From Allodiplogaster sudhausi (Eukaryota > Nematoda > Chromadorea > Rhabditida > Diplogasteridae): a stretch of DNA of 64,000 bases. The DNA is taken from positions 3,351,501-3,415,500 of the forward strand of contig CALZFC010000354.1 in assembly GCA_945643635.1 (NCBI GenBank), written 5' to 3'. Positions 10,981 through 23,428 of this stretch are shown in pieces. The notes beneath the pieces were generated by a model, which was not told the origin of the DNA, ran no database searches, and saw nothing but the letters and a program-made list of their open reading frames with translations. Position 1 is the stretch's first letter, and each line of letters opens with the position of its first letter. Made by a program: the position numbers and the translations under genes.

Positions 10981-13900
10981 CAGTGATGTACCGCCAAAGT
11001 GGCCGATTTGTACCGCAGCGCGCGCAATGTTCCAAATGGCACGCAAGAAATATCTCGGCGTACACGTAACCAAATAAAGAGATCTATACCTTTTTCGAAT
11101 CCCCATTCTCTTCCACACACAGCACACAATGTCTTAATATGCAATTTTCAACTTTATTTCAGAAAATAAATCGGGCGGTAAACGCAGTAGAAAGCTCTAT
11201 TTGAGTTTTCACTACCACACTTTACACCGAAATACACCGAATAAACGACACTTCGGCATCATAAAACCAAGCAGCATTTTCGAAAAGTTAGCTATGTTTT
11301 TGATAGTTTCGTTGTTCTTGTTGTTGTTTTGTCTGATTTCTTAAGATTATTATTTGATACAACACTTGTAACGCCCGGAATGTTTGGAACCACCTTCGGG
11401 GACCTGTTGATGTGATATTTTAATACCTTGTTGCCACGACCATGCTTGGTTCTTCGAGTACTCGAAGAGTAGTTTATTGCCATTCTATTGAGGCTTAGAG
11501 CGACTTCGTCAACTACGCTGTTACTCCGCTCTGTGTGGATTGGGAATGGCGGAGGCTGACTGCAGAGACGATTCGCATTGCTCACGGTTAGCAGCGTTCT
11601 ATTTCAGTTATTGTTGTTGTTGTTTTTTTCCTTTTGTGCTCGAAGTGATATTTATTACATCTATGATGAATCACTGGAGCTATGCTAAATGCTGGGGCTT
11701 ATTTAAACGTAGTTTTGTTCGAAATTTCTTTCAGCAATTCATAGCAAGAAAAATTAATTTGTTTAGTTGATACAATGTCCTTCGAGTGTGTGAAGTATGT
11801 TTTATTGCCATTAAATTGAAACTCTGAGCGGCAGCTTCCACTCTGCTCCGTTTGGCTTGGGAAGGGCGGCGGCAGTCTTCAAGGACGAATCTGCTCAAGG
11901 TTTGCTGCTTTCTATTTCAGTTCTTGTTGCTTTGTTTCTAATGCTTTGCTCCAATTGATTCTCCCCATGACAATCAATGGGGCTATGTAAAATGAGCTGT
12001 CCTATGAAAGCTTAGCTTTTGTTCAAAATTTATTTCTAAAATGTTTTGCGGGATGAACAGATTCGTTTAGTCGATACAAATGTTCTTCAAGTAAGCGAAG
12101 TGTATTTTATGTGCTTCGGCGCCATTTTCACTCTGCGGTTGTGCTCGAACTTTATTTCAAAATATATTACTGGAGTACAGATTTGTTGGTACCCCCAAGA
12201 TTTACAGGTATCTTTTTTCATGAATTTCACACAAGAGGCGTTATTTGATGCGTGGACTGAATTTTTCATTGTTACAATCATCATGCTGGAAGTAAGTTTC
12301 GCGAAAAATGGAAATACACTCCTTTTGTTCGGGTTGTTTTATGCGGAGGGCACAAATATATCCTTTCTTTCGAGTTAAGATGTTTTTTTCCTATTCTAAC
12401 CATGTGCCATGTTAAACAAAACTTCATCCTCGTATTACTCGAAAGTAAACATCAATTTTACATATTGCTTCCGAAAAGGCACTCAGAATGACTAACGAAT
12501 CTTGTATTATTTTTCCACGTAATAAGAAACGACTGGATTTCAGCTAAAAAAAATTTCTGAAAATTTTGGAGTGGGATTGCTATAAGAATATATTTGTTTT
12601 CCATTTCAATAGTGGATATATTGCCATGATTAAAAGATGTTTGCCCGGTGATGAGCTACTTTTAATTTCTTGTCATCGTGTTCAGGCATCCGTGCTGCTG
12701 CAGAAATGACGCATGGCTATGTCCTTCTTCGAAGTTGCGTCGAAGCAAGTGCACCCGAGCTGCTCGGCCAAACTGTTTGCCTTTGCAAACTGCTTGTCAG
12801 TCGTCACACTTTAAATTAAAATATTCCTAAATCAAACTCATCCAAAATTCTGACCTTTTTTGCCGGATTACTGTATACAGGATAGTACAGTAGATTGTAT
12901 TACGGTAGGTATTCATGCGGAATATAACTTTTTTTGCGTTTATTTGAAGCTAAATAAGAAAGGTAGAATGCTAACGCGATTGCTACATATTCGTTATGAA
13001 TGTATCAATTGAATACCATTTACTAATTCTTTAATTATTTCTCAGATTGCTCTTTTTGAAGGATCACCTCCAGTTTGCATGGAGGTCGTAGTCGGGCCAG
13101 CCAGCAATGTGAACATCGCGGCCAGACTCGCCTCGATTGGGCACACAAACTACCGTTAGTCCCGACATTTCTTCTTTCTTTGTTGATCACATTACACGGT
13201 ATTTAAATTATGGGTTATCTTCACAAATCATATCAGCTTGTTAGCATAACTTACATCTAGAGTTGCTATTAAACCTTTTCATGTAGCAAAACTCTTGAAA
13301 ACGCCTTTGCCTGTTTTTATTATATTTTTTCTTCAATATCTTATATGAGCTATGCACAGAAAAAATGAAACATGAAAACGTTCATATTTTGGTATTTTGT
13401 TAATAGAATGCCTTCTAGACTGAATACTAGATTATTTTTTATAGTTGCCCATAACTTATTTCTTCTCTGTCAGGCTGGTTCCGCTTCGGAGGACGCTGAT
13501 GAGTCGGCAACTGCAGCTTCACAAGGGTCCTCCTTCCGTTCCTCTGCCCATCTCTCTCTCTCCCAATCTGCCTGCCTCTCTCTCCTTCTCTCCCAACACT
13601 CTGCATATGGCTGGCAAAGTACTTGTAAGTCCTTAGGTTTTAACTTAAACTGATCCTTAAAGTGTACTCATTGAAGATATTAACATTCACTTTCGAACGT
13701 TTACAGTACTGTGTACTTGATTACTGTAGTTCCAACGGGACATAAGTTTATTTACTTTTATTTGAAGCTAAATAAGAAAGGCAGAATACTAGAGCGATTA
13801 TCACTAATTCGTTATGACTCTTTCATTTCAATTACAATAATTTTTTCTTAAGTGAGTTCTCTGGTTGATTTTTTGAAGGGTCGCTTCCGGTCTTGCCAAG

Positions 13901-14353
13901 GAGGTCGTAGTCGGCCCCAGCCAAGGAATGTTAACATCTGACCGCCTCGCAAACTACCGCTAGTCTTCACATTTTGTATTAAAAAAAAATCTTCCTTTAT
14001 CAAACTCCTCGCAACCGTTTGCCTTCGAATAATTTTATTTTTTTTTCTCTTCAAAATTATACTCTAGTGCAGACGAGTTTCTGCTACTTTTACGCAAATG
14101 CGTCTAAAACATTCTTATGGTTGCTCTGGTTTTCAGAATTTTTTGTTTGGTCGAAATTCGAGCCAATTTTTTTTTGTCTAATAAGTTAGTAAGATTTGTT
14201 TGCCCAATAAGTAAAAAAATATGTCCTTATGTGGACATAACTTATTCCTTGAATGTCAGGCTGGCTCACTTTCGAAGTCGCTGACCAGGCGGCACATGCA
14301 GCTCATCAATAGTCATCCTTCCCTTCCTCTCCCCATCTCTCTCTCCCCCTCCT

Positions 14354-14387
<34 letters not shown>

Positions 14388-15229
14388 CTCTCTCTCTGTC
14401 TCTCGCTGTCCATGACGAATGATTGTAAGATGTGAAATGTGGTCAATAATGTTCCTTGTTTTCTTTGTGTTGCTTCATAAGTGAATTGATAAAGCACCCA
14501 GATTATTAGAAGGACAAGCGATGTTGTACAGACTGAAAAGGATGGAGGTAAAGGGAAAAAGCAAGATTGAGTGATAAAGCATGATAGGGGAGAAAGCAAA
14601 ATAGGGAGAGAACCGAGAGCTACTGAACATGTAGCTGTAAGGGGAAGAGTAGCGTTGCAGAGATCAGACCTGGAAGAAAAGCAGGCTGAGAAATTAAAGG
14701 GCACGACATTATTGTACAATCTAAAGACATTCCAAGCCGAAATTTTGTGAAATAATTCGCGCAAAAGCGAATTCTACGAATTGACCCCGAACCCGCGCTA
14801 CTTGCGCACCACTGCGAGGCGCTAACCTACACACTACACGTCGACGTTTCGTCACTGTCACAGGCTGTACACGTGCTCAGAGAACCTGCTTGCTCGGTTA
14901 TCTTGGAATCACCCTCAAAAGCCGAATAGCATTCACCACAATGGAGCGTGATTCCCGCCGTGATTATATACCCACCATAATTGAACTCTCTTCCTCTCAC
15001 TCTCTTCTTTGTCTTTCTCTGTCTCTCTGTCTTGCGCTCTCTCTGTTTCCCTTCTCAGTCAGGATGAAATTCCATGAGAACTTCTTGCAGAAGTGATCTC
15101 AAACTCTGGAGCTAGGCGCTCACCCGCACACCGCACGCACACTCATGCTTACCTAAGATTATCTCCTAACGAACGCATTGTACAGTTCTCTCACTCTCTT
15201 ACTCTCTCTTTCTCCCTCTCTCGTTCTCG

Positions 15230-15279
<50 letters not shown>

Positions 15280-18200
15280 ACCCTCTCCCCCTATCTTGTT
15301 TCTATCTCTTTCCTTCTTTCCTTTTCTGTCTGTTCAACACCCCTTGCATATCTTCTGTGTAGTTGTGTTGTGTGTAGCGAAGGGAAGTAGAGTTACTGAA
15401 GCGCATTTCCAAACACTCAAAAATCAAAGAGTTCACAAAATAATTCACCTACAACGTCCTTCACAGGACAAAGTCAAGGGTTCAGAAGTAGTCTTTGAGC
15501 AATATATCCGGCCACTTTCTTTTTTCATTTGCTGAATGAGAGATGGCCTGTCCTGGCAAGAAGAGATTTCGAGAGAGCGCCTCTGTGTGGCGCGCAGGGG
15601 ACGCGGGTTCGAGGCCGACGCGTCGAGGTCACTTCTGCGTGAAAGATTTCGCAGAATTTCATCTTGGAATGTCTCTGGATTGCAATCATGTGGTGCTCTT
15701 TCATTTCTCCGCCTGCTTCCACTGCTCCGCTTCTCTTCCCTCCCCCCCCCGCCTCTTTCCAGTCTTACCGCCATATGTTCAGTAGCTCTCTCTCCCTCCA
15801 TTTTGCTTTCTCTTCCTATCATGCTTTATTACTCTATCTTGTTTTTTTCCTTTACCTCTATACTTTTCCATCTGTCCAACACCGCTTGCCCTTTATTAAT
15901 CTGGGAGCTTTATCTCTTAAGAAGTAAACACTAGGGTGGAACAGAGAGATGGGGAGAGGAAGAGAAGAAGGGGTCTTGCCGAGCTGCATGTGCCACGTGG
16001 TCAGCGTCTTGAAGCGAACCAGCCTGACAATCAAGGAATAAGTTATGTGCACTCAGGTATTTCAGAATTAGCCTAATAATGCTAGAGTCGAAACTCGAGC
16101 CAAACTAGGAGCATTTTGTAATTTGGATTAAAATCCTCATAATAAGGACATATTTTTGACTTATTGGGCAAACAAATCTTACTAGGCAACATATTAGACA
16201 AAAAAAATTGGCTCGAATTTCGACCAAACAAAAAGTTAGGCTAATTCTGAAAACCAGAGCAACCATAAGAATGTTTTGGTCGCATTTCCGTAAAAATAAC
16301 AAAAATAGGTATGTATTCTAATATAATCTTGAAGAGGAAAAAGTAAAATCAGGCGAAGGCAAACGGTTGCGAGGAGTTTGATAAAGGAAGATTTTTTAAA
16401 ATACAAAATGTGAAGACTAACGGTAGTTTGCGAGGCGGTCAGATGTTCACATTCCTTGGCTGGGGCCGACTACGACCTCCTTGGCAAGACCGGAAGCGAC
16501 CCTTCAAAAAATCAACCAGAGAACTCATTTAGGAAAAAATTATTGTAATTGAAATGAAAGAGTAATAACGAATAAGTGATAATCGCTCTAGTATTCTGCC
16601 TTTCTTATTTAGCTTCAAATAAAAGTAAATAAACTTATGTCCCGTTGGAACTACAGTAATCAAGTACACAGTACAGTAAACGTTCGAAAGTGAATGTTTA
16701 ATATCTTCAATGAGTACACTTTAAGGATCAGTTTAAGTTAAAACCTAAGGACTTACAAGTACTTTGCCAGCCATATGCAGAGTGTTGGGCGAGAAGGAGA
16801 GAGCGGCAGGCAGATTGGGAGAGAGAGAGAGATGGGCAGAGGTAGGGAAGTAGGGAAGGAGGATTCTTGTTAAGCTGCAGTTGCCGAGTCATCAGCGTCC
16901 TCCGAAGCGAAACTAGCCTGACAGCAAACAAATAAGTAATGGGAAACCATAACTTATATTCTAGTATTCAGTCTAGAAGACATTCTATTAGCAATTTACC
17001 AAAATATGAACGTTTTCATATTTCATTTTCCCTGTGCATAGCTCATAATAGATACTGAAGAAAAATAAGCTAAAAACAGGCAAGAGTTCTGCTAGATGAA
17101 AAGGTTTAATAGCTATTCTAGATGTAAGTTATGGCAACAAGCAGATATGATTTGGGAAGAATACCCATAATTTATAAACCATATGCTGTGATTTAAAAAA
17201 AGAAATGTCAGGACTAACGGTAGTTTGTGCCCACAAAAGGCGAGGCTGGCCGCGATCTTCACATATCTGGCTGGGCCGACTACGACCTCCTTGCAACCGG
17301 CAAACTGGAGGTGATCCTTCAAAAAGAGCAATCTAAGAAATAATTCAAGAAATTAATAAGTGGTATTCAAATGGCACATTCAAAAAGAATAAGTTGCAAT
17401 TGCGTTAACATTCTACCTTTCTTATTTAGCTTCAGATAAACGCAAACAAACTTATATACCGCTTGAATACTTACCGTAATCCAAAATACCATACCATAAA
17501 GCGTACAGTAATTCGACAAGAAAAATGAATTCTCAGCACTTTCGATGAGATCAATTTTAGGAATATTTTAATTTTAAAAAAAGTGAGGACTGACAATAAG
17601 TTTGTAGTTGCAAACAATTGGGCCGCGGCGTTCGGTTTCACTTTTCTCGGCGGCTTTCGAGGCCGGGCCTAGCCATCCATCATTTTCGCTGCAGCTGAAC
17701 ACGGCGACAAGGAAATCAAAATCATTCATGAGTGTGCTAACATCTTTTAAATAAGATGCTATATCCTTAACTACACTTCGTAGGCGGGAAACCAATGCTG
17801 AACAAGGTGTGGTTCCAGCCCGGGGGGGGGCACAGACATAAAATGTCTTTTTTGATTAAAAACACATATTTAATGGAGAAGTGTTCTTTTTTCATGGCAA
17901 AAATCTCTCGAATGGGTCAAACGATTCTGTGCAGGCTGGGGGGAGGGTTCAACACAGCGCATTCACCAACCTTGTTCAGCACGCGAAACAAATCCATTCA
18001 AACATCAATACATTTTTGAGAAAGCACAAACGTCATTTACTTCAACTCCCTCAGTCAGCATAGCTGCAGCGGAATAAAATTACCATGGGAAACAATTGGA
18101 GCTTAAAAGGGAAAAAAACAACAAGTAATGAAATGAAACGCAGCAAACCCTGAGCAGCGCGAATCCTCTGGGAAGTTGTGCCGGCTTCCCAAGCACAAGA

Positions 18201-18759
18201 AGGGGTGAGGGAGAGGCGTCGATGCAGCTGTTTGAAGGCTCAATAGAACGGCAATAAAATAGATTCCTTAAACTTGAACGATTAAGCATGGTTGTTGCGA
18301 CAAGATGGATCAAAAACAAATCGACAAGTTCAGCACTTTCCCAGAGATGGTTTCAAACAGTCCGGGCAGTCCTGGCTACTATATCACTTAATCATCCTAA
18401 CTAGGCGGAAGAAACCCCAAAACAACGACGGAACTAGCAAAACACAAGCAATCATTTCGAAAATGCTGCTTGGTATTATGATTCCTAAGTGTCGTTTATT
18501 TGGTGTATTTCGTTGTTTAAGTGTGTAGTGCAAACTCAAATGCCCTTTATTACTGCATTTACCGCTTGATTTATTTTATGAAACAAAGTTGAAATTTACA
18601 TTTTAAGACATTGTGTGCTGTGTGTGGAAGAGAATGGGGATTCGAATAAGGTATAAATCTCTTTATTTGGTTGCCTGTACGCCGAGATATTTCTTGCGTG
18701 TCAGTTGGAACATTGCGCGCGCTGCGGTACAAATCGGCCACTTTGGCGGTACATCACTG
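10981..18759. mobile_element. 7.8 kb foldback (inverted-repeat) transposon with TA...CAGTG ends
   Basis: The left end CAGTGATGTACCGCC and the right end GGCGGTACATCACTG are exact inverted repeats flanked by TA on both sides, the Tc1/mariner pattern. Inverted similarity continues inward almost to the middle: 10,981-11,290 pairs with 18,450-18,759, 13,040-14,000 with 16,430-17,330, and 14,276-14,770 with 15,640-16,010. The arms are about 3.2-3.9 kb and the unpaired centre is about 14.88-15.54 kb. Within each arm some modules are themselves repeated (11,440-11,640 resembles 11,780-11,960; 13,060-13,160 resembles 13,870-13,970). No transposase frame is seen, so it is non-autonomous. Gene M copies 1 and 3 lack it at the same intron. 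CT tracts at 14,330-14,410 and 15,180-15,300 lie in and near the loop. Confidence 0.85.
14765..14850 (-). repeat. tRNA/SINE-like segment at the centre of the foldback element
   Basis: On the minus strand this reads TTAGCGCCTCGCAGTGGT, then GCGCAAGTAGCGCGGGTTCG, resembling a tRNA-derived sequence with a B-box-like GGGTTCGGG. A diverged inverted partner lies at 15,560-15,640 (GCGGGTTCGAGGCC). It may be a SINE head captured by the element. It does not fold as a complete tRNA to my eye. Confidence 0.35.
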
Positions 18760-19437
18760 TATATGTATGTATACATACTTGTGTGGCATCATCCAATACC
18801 CCCCCCCCATTCCAGATGCGCCTAGGGGGCGTGGCTCCACTATCTGAGATCGCCCTCTCTGTGTGCTGGTCGCTGCTCTCTCCGAGCATCTCCAACCAGC
18901 TCAAGAATCACTCTTACTTTGACCCTCGCTCCATTGTACGGTCGCTTTATTAATAATACTAAAAAAGTACTCTCCTTGCCTCGCTCTTGTACTTCCATCA
19001 ATCATTCCATCAATCATTTGTAACTTTCTTAATGATCTTTCTTCTAGCTGGGAACTGAATGAATGTAATGCAGCTGTCAAAGATAGTAATTGTACATATA
19101 TGTTGTATACTAGCCTTATTGCACACCTTACAGTAATACATTAGAACCAATCTAATAACTTATCTGATCTTCTTTCCACCTTCTATTTCGTTTGCTTCAG
19201 TTCCTCGCGCTACCGCTTTTCCTCGAAAAGGCAACGTAAAAACCCACTTGTTTTTTTCGTTACATTGTTAATTTGGCAACACGTGGAAGCAAAAATTCAA
19301 AGAAATGAGCTCAAAAGGCAAAATTCAATCGAATAAGTCCTGACAGTAGTGATTGGTAATTTGTAGGGAAAAAATGAAAAAAAAAGAAATTTTATTCATG
19401 GATTCTTATGGAAAGAACTGCATCTTAAACCAACCAG

Positions 19438-19531
19438 GAGAAGCTGTCCTGCCTAGAGAGAACTGTCTTCAACCCTAATCTCTCGCTCTACGACTTCCCT
19501 CACGAGGTTTCGCGCCGCCAGCTAAACATGG
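19438..19531 (+). CDS. Possible orphan exon (unrecognised)
   Basis: An AG acceptor (ACCAACCAG) is followed by 94 nt open in one frame, including LERTVFNPNLSLYDFPHEV, with a GT donor before a CT tract at 19,532. The sequence looks like protein, but no partner exon was found and the segment is absent from the equivalent place in the other block. It may be a stray exon or chance. Beyond it, 18,960-19,980 holds only diverged repeat sequence shared with 8,200-8,400. Confidence 0.25.
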
Positions 19532-19532
19532 G

Positions 19533-19565
<33 letters not shown>

Positions 19566-20264
19566 TCTTTGAATCTCTCTCTCTCTCTCCATCTCAATCT
19601 GATGTTTAATAATTTCTTGGTTTTTAACAAATATATTTCAAGTGGCTGAGTTGAAAGGGAAGAGAATATGCAGGATGAGGATTCAAGGATATATTTTATA
19701 AAATGTAGGCGGAATGAATCGGCACTCCATCTGCTCTAGTCATCTCCTCAAAATGACGCCATTAATTGGCATCTTAATTCGTCATTTTTGTTTATCAGAA
19801 ATTCTTCCTCACAATGCTATATGAACTTTTTATGTCAGCATGATATATGTAGTTACTTCTCATCCTGGAAACATGTGTTCTCCGTTTTTAATTTTTGCTA
19901 GTAAAATGGTGAGGAAAATAAGACTATTCTGCGGGGGATACACCACGTAGGTGAGATCGTCAATTGGGCATGGATCGGGATCACGGGAGGAGGGCAAGGC
20001 TTCATAATGGAGAGAGAGAGAGGAAATTTGGTGGTAAAGAAGCCAGGCGATAGAATTAAAACGAGTTGTTGAAAAGTGACGAATAAAGATGCTCTCGATG
20101 GAAAGTGGAAGAGAATGAGAAGAGACTCTACATTTTCGGAAGAATGGTGGGAGGTCGTCTTAAAACCTCTAATTCGGAACACCACACGAAAATCATAGTA
20201 CATTCAGATAAGAATCAAAGCATGTGCTCTCTCGCTGCGCTCTGTCTGTGCTCGCCTTCGCATC

Positions 20265-20382
20265 AAGAGAGAAAGAGAGAGAGAGAGAGACAGAGAGAGA
20301 GAAAGGGAGAAAAAAAAGAAAAAGACAAAGACAAAGAGAAAGAGAATGAAAGACAAAGAAAAAGAAGAAAGAGAACGAGAAC

Positions 20383-20414
<32 letters not shown>

Positions 20415-20455
20415 GAGAGAGAGAGAGACAGAGAGAGAGAGAGATAGAGCGAGAT

Positions 20456-20510
<55 letters not shown>

Positions 20511-20655
20511 GCTGGTGTAATGAATCGAGAGCGAGAGAGAATTTGAGAGAGAGAAAGAGAGATCGAGAGTGAGAGAGATCGAAAAAGATAGATCGAAAGA
20601 GATAGATAGAGGGAGCGAGAGAGAGCGAGAGAGATAGAGAGAGCGAGAGAGAGAC
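20265..20655. repeat. (GA)n-rich microsatellite
   Basis: About 390 bp of GA with interspersed AAAG and GCGA steps. Long open frames on both strands here (RERERE or SLSLSL proteins) are repeat artefacts. Confidence 0.95.
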
Positions 20656-20753
20656 CACCATCTGCAAGAAGTTCTTTACAATTTCCGTCTGTTCTTATTT
20701 GTACAGAAACTGAACGCATTGCACCAGTGTTTATCCACGAGTAGCTTGCAAGT

Positions 20754-21280
20754 CTACGCGCCTCTGAGCTGAATGGTGACGAGATCGGGAAAGAGCAGAC
20801 GCACTCCGCAGGCCAGCTTGCGCTTACGGTAGCACCGAAAGTGCGAGCAGCCGCTCTTGGCCAGTTTCTTCTCCAATTCCAAGAGTTTCTTCGCTTCATT
20901 TTCCTCCTCCTCCTCGACGTTGTCGCCAGCTGGCTTGACAATGCTGAAAAAATTATTGTTATTAGAAAAAAAATTAATTTCTAATTTAAAAAAAGAACAA
21001 AATTTTCAGGTCTAAAATAATAGTTTTTTTTATGTACGCACTCGGCCGGCAGCTTTGCCTTGGACGGCGTGAAGGCGAGATGGCGAGTGCGAAGAGAGCG
21101 GCCAGACAGAGGCAGGCATTGGGAGAGATGACGCAGCCAGAGAGACGGAGAGAGAGCACCGAGGAGAAAGAGTAATGAGAGAGAAGGAAAGAGAGAGTTG
21201 TCAGAGAGGAAGAGAGAGAGAAAGAGAGGTGGAGAGAGGAAAAGTGAGAGAGAGAGAGAAAGAGAGGTGGAGAGATTAAA

Positions 21281-21336
<56 letters not shown>

Positions 21337-21570
21337 AAAGAGGAAGCAGAGCTGCGACGCGTTGAGCGTGGCAAAGGCGGACAAGTCGACTGTGGTCATC
21401 AAGTTGGCGCGCGCGAGGGAGAGCAGCCGGCGGAGACGGCGATTCGGCATGAAGAGCGAGTCGAAGAAGACGCGCGAGGGAGGACGCGCGCGGCGAGGGG
21501 GGAAAGCCGCCACGAAGGACGCCAGCGTCGGCCGGAACACTGGCTGGCAGCCTACCTGGTGAGAGACCGC
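20754..21570 (-). pseudogene. F-box protein gene, copy A (5' truncated: exons 2 and 3 only)
   Basis: Two exons match the complete copy at 49.4-50.7 kb: 21334-21570 (237 nt, same length as in copy B, containing FRPTLASFVAAFPPRRA and LMTTVDLSAFATLNAS) and 20754-20943 (containing VKPAGDNVEEEEE, KSGCSHFRCYRKRKLACGV and FPDLVTIQLRGA, then TAG). Both are open in the conserved frame. The F-box exon itself is missing: duplication stops at about 21,660 and upstream sequence is unrelated CT-rich DNA. It is probably not functional unless a new first exon was recruited. The junction between the two exons has the same phase problem as copy B. Confidence 0.65.
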
Positions 21571-21761
21571 CTGGAACGGGTGAAAAAATTACATTTTTTT
21601 TTATTTCAGCAAAAACAATCTAGGGGTAAATGAATATCCAGTGGAAAAAGCGATCAATAACCATGAAGATAAAGGAAACTATTTAAATGGTTGTTTGTTG
21701 AAGCGGTGGACAATGCGCATTCATATATACAAATATTCTTTCCTTCTCCCGCACTATCTCG

Positions 21762-21800
<39 letters not shown>

Positions 21801-22219
21801 ATTCTACTCTCTCTCTCTCCCTTCCTGACCTGGGAATTCACTCCCATCTCTCGCTGGCCTTCTTCTCTTGGTCCTCTATCTTTTTCTTCCTAGCAAGAAC
21901 GGTCTCTTAAATTAAATGAAAGCTAGAAAATACTGGAACCTCTTTGAGACATAATGCCGTATATTGCATATAACGACGACATAAAAAAGGTCTTTTCACT
22001 GTCCTTCTTTTTCATCATGGAACAAGCTACAGTACCATACTCTTGTTAAAAAGGCGCAAAACTCGGCATTTTTACTATATCAACTAGTTAACTAAGTTGA
22101 CTAAAGTTGACTAAACTAAACTTTGTTAGACTTTTTCTGATTATTAAAAATACTTGACTTTTGCCTAAAAACTTCTTATGTAAATTTTTGATGGGTTTCA
22201 AAACACGAAATCCTTAACA

Positions 22220-22265
22220 GTTGACTAAGTCAACTAAGTTGACTTACTTAGTCAACTGAGTTGAA
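22220..22265. repeat. Palindromic AGTTGACTAAGT cluster
   Basis: Repeats of AGTTGACTAAGT and its reverse complement form a 12 bp inverted repeat around CAACTAAGTTG, with related GTTGACTAA copies from 22,080 onward. It is AT-rich, non-coding and of unknown role. Confidence 0.6.
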
Positions 22266-22555
22266 ATTTACACCTTTTGTAGCATTTTGACCCAGCGGAC
22301 CTCAGATGTCCCTTTTGAACGATATACTGTAGATTTCATGTAAATGTACACGAAAAGAAACATACTGGTCAAGTTTGGAGGCTTTTGGAGCATTTTGACC
22401 CTGCTGACCTCACTTGACCCTTTTTAACTTTATACTGTAGTTATTATGTAAATCTACACGAAAAGAAACATGCTGGTCAAGTTTGGAGGCTTTTGGAGCA
22501 TTTTGACCCTGCTGACCTCAGTTGACCCTTTTGAATGGGATACTGTAGGTGTTAT
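22265..22555. repeat. ~112 bp tandem repeat, about 2.5 units
   Basis: Units share GCATTTTGACCC, GACCTCA, TATACTGTAG, ACGAAAAGAAACAT and GTCAAGTTTGGAGGCTTTTG. The third unit is interrupted by the MITE at 22,557. No coding potential is seen in 21,660-23,420. Confidence 0.8.
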
Positions 22556-22556
22556 G

Positions 22557-22697
22557 GGCAGTTTGTAAAGTTCATCTGTTCATCTTGTTCATATTTAGGG
22601 CAAGATGAACTTTACAATAAGGTGTTTTCTATTGAAATTTATATGATGAACTTTACAAGAGATGAACGAGATGAACAGATGAACTATACAAACTGCC
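22557..22697. mobile_element. 141 bp MITE with 9 bp target duplication
   Basis: It begins GGCAGTTTGTAAAGTTCATC and ends GATGAACTATACAAACTGCC; the terminal inverted repeats run about 36 bp with few mismatches. Flanks are an exact 9 bp duplication, GGTGTTATG, at 22548-22556 and 22698-22706. A 9 bp duplication suggests a Mutator-like family. It is inserted in a local tandem repeat unit whose sequence resumes on both sides. Confidence 0.85.
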
Positions 22698-23428
22698 GGT
22701 GTTATGAAAAGGAAATTTGAATTTGAACTACTGTGGTACCCGTCACGACTTTGTTCGTACTGTAGTCACATGAACTACTCTGGCTCCCATCGCGAATTTG
22801 TTCGTACTGTATTCATAGCGGCGCAATAGCTTGGAAAAGTCACTGCTCGCGAGTCAGCGACCGCGGATACGTTACGCAGCCGCAACGAATGTCGTAAATT
22901 TTCGCGCTCTCTCTCTCTCTCTCGCCACTCTCCACTCTCTCGCCCACGTTAAAAAGTTCGGAAAAACACTTGCGCTTTTGTCTCAAAACACTTGACTCAT
23001 AATAATAAAGGGAAAAGTTTGGAAAGACACTTGCGCACTTGACTCATAAACCTCGTGCTAGAGTTCTCCCTTCGCGGCCGCCGCGACCACGTCATCCACA
23101 GTTGGGGCCAATGTCGGCGGCGCGAGAAGAGAGCAGCATTTTAGCGAGCCATCTCTCAACTCCCTCCGGCAACGACCCCTCAGGGCAGAGGCCCTCGCAG
23201 TCCAGCATTTTCTAGCATTAATTTAATTTTAAGAGACCGGTCTTGTTTGCATTAGTGCTTAAGAAATTTCACTACTTTTCCGAATTAGAATGCACATACG
23301 TCCCTTATTCCCATGAAAATTTTTGAACTACAAATTGCCGTCGCCTCTGCCTTCTTTGAAAGAAAGGGGGAGGCACACTCTTTAAATGCTGACTCTTAAT
23401 AAAGATTCGCTGCGTCTGTCTCGAGGTT

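Larger units (their letters stand above)
8879..18953 (+). pseudogene. Gene M copy 2 (premature stop; split by a MITE and a 7.8 kb foldback element)
   Basis: Exons: 8879-9469, 10273-10532, 10634-10816 and 18816-18953. The start is MHGIHPVVSISSSWS. Exon 1 has an in-frame TGA at 9122-9124 where the other copies have CGA or AGA (FLDE then stop), a likely C-to-T change. Exon 2 is the most complete of the three, keeping RVDAATTRWSETF in frame into the FFFSASKSAES end; copies 1 and 3 lack 11 nt there. Intron 1 carries a hAT-type MITE starting 9 nt after the exon, and intron 3 carries the 7,779 bp foldback element, so exon 4 lies 8 kb downstream. The exon 3 donor is CAG/GCAAGA, a GC-AG intron if used. 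Probably a pseudogene. Confidence 0.6.
19980..21660. repeat. Segmental duplication block, F-box side, copy A
   Basis: This matches 44,640-50,310 in the same orientation. Anchors include GGAACACCACACGAAAATCAT, GCATTGCACCAGTGTTTATC and the two F-box exons. In copy B the stretch occupied here by a GA tract is replaced by a 57 bp minisatellite, and a 3.4 kb LTR element is inserted. Similarity ends near 21,660 / 50,310. Confidence 0.85.

Noticed and set aside
20204..20941. Long open frames made of Ser-Leu or Arg-Glu repeats here and at 25,800-26,300, 52,250-53,214, 53,773-54,571, 55,444-56,091 and 56,581-58,387
   Set aside because: They translate CT/GA microsatellites in several frames at once and only borrow residues from real exons at their edges.
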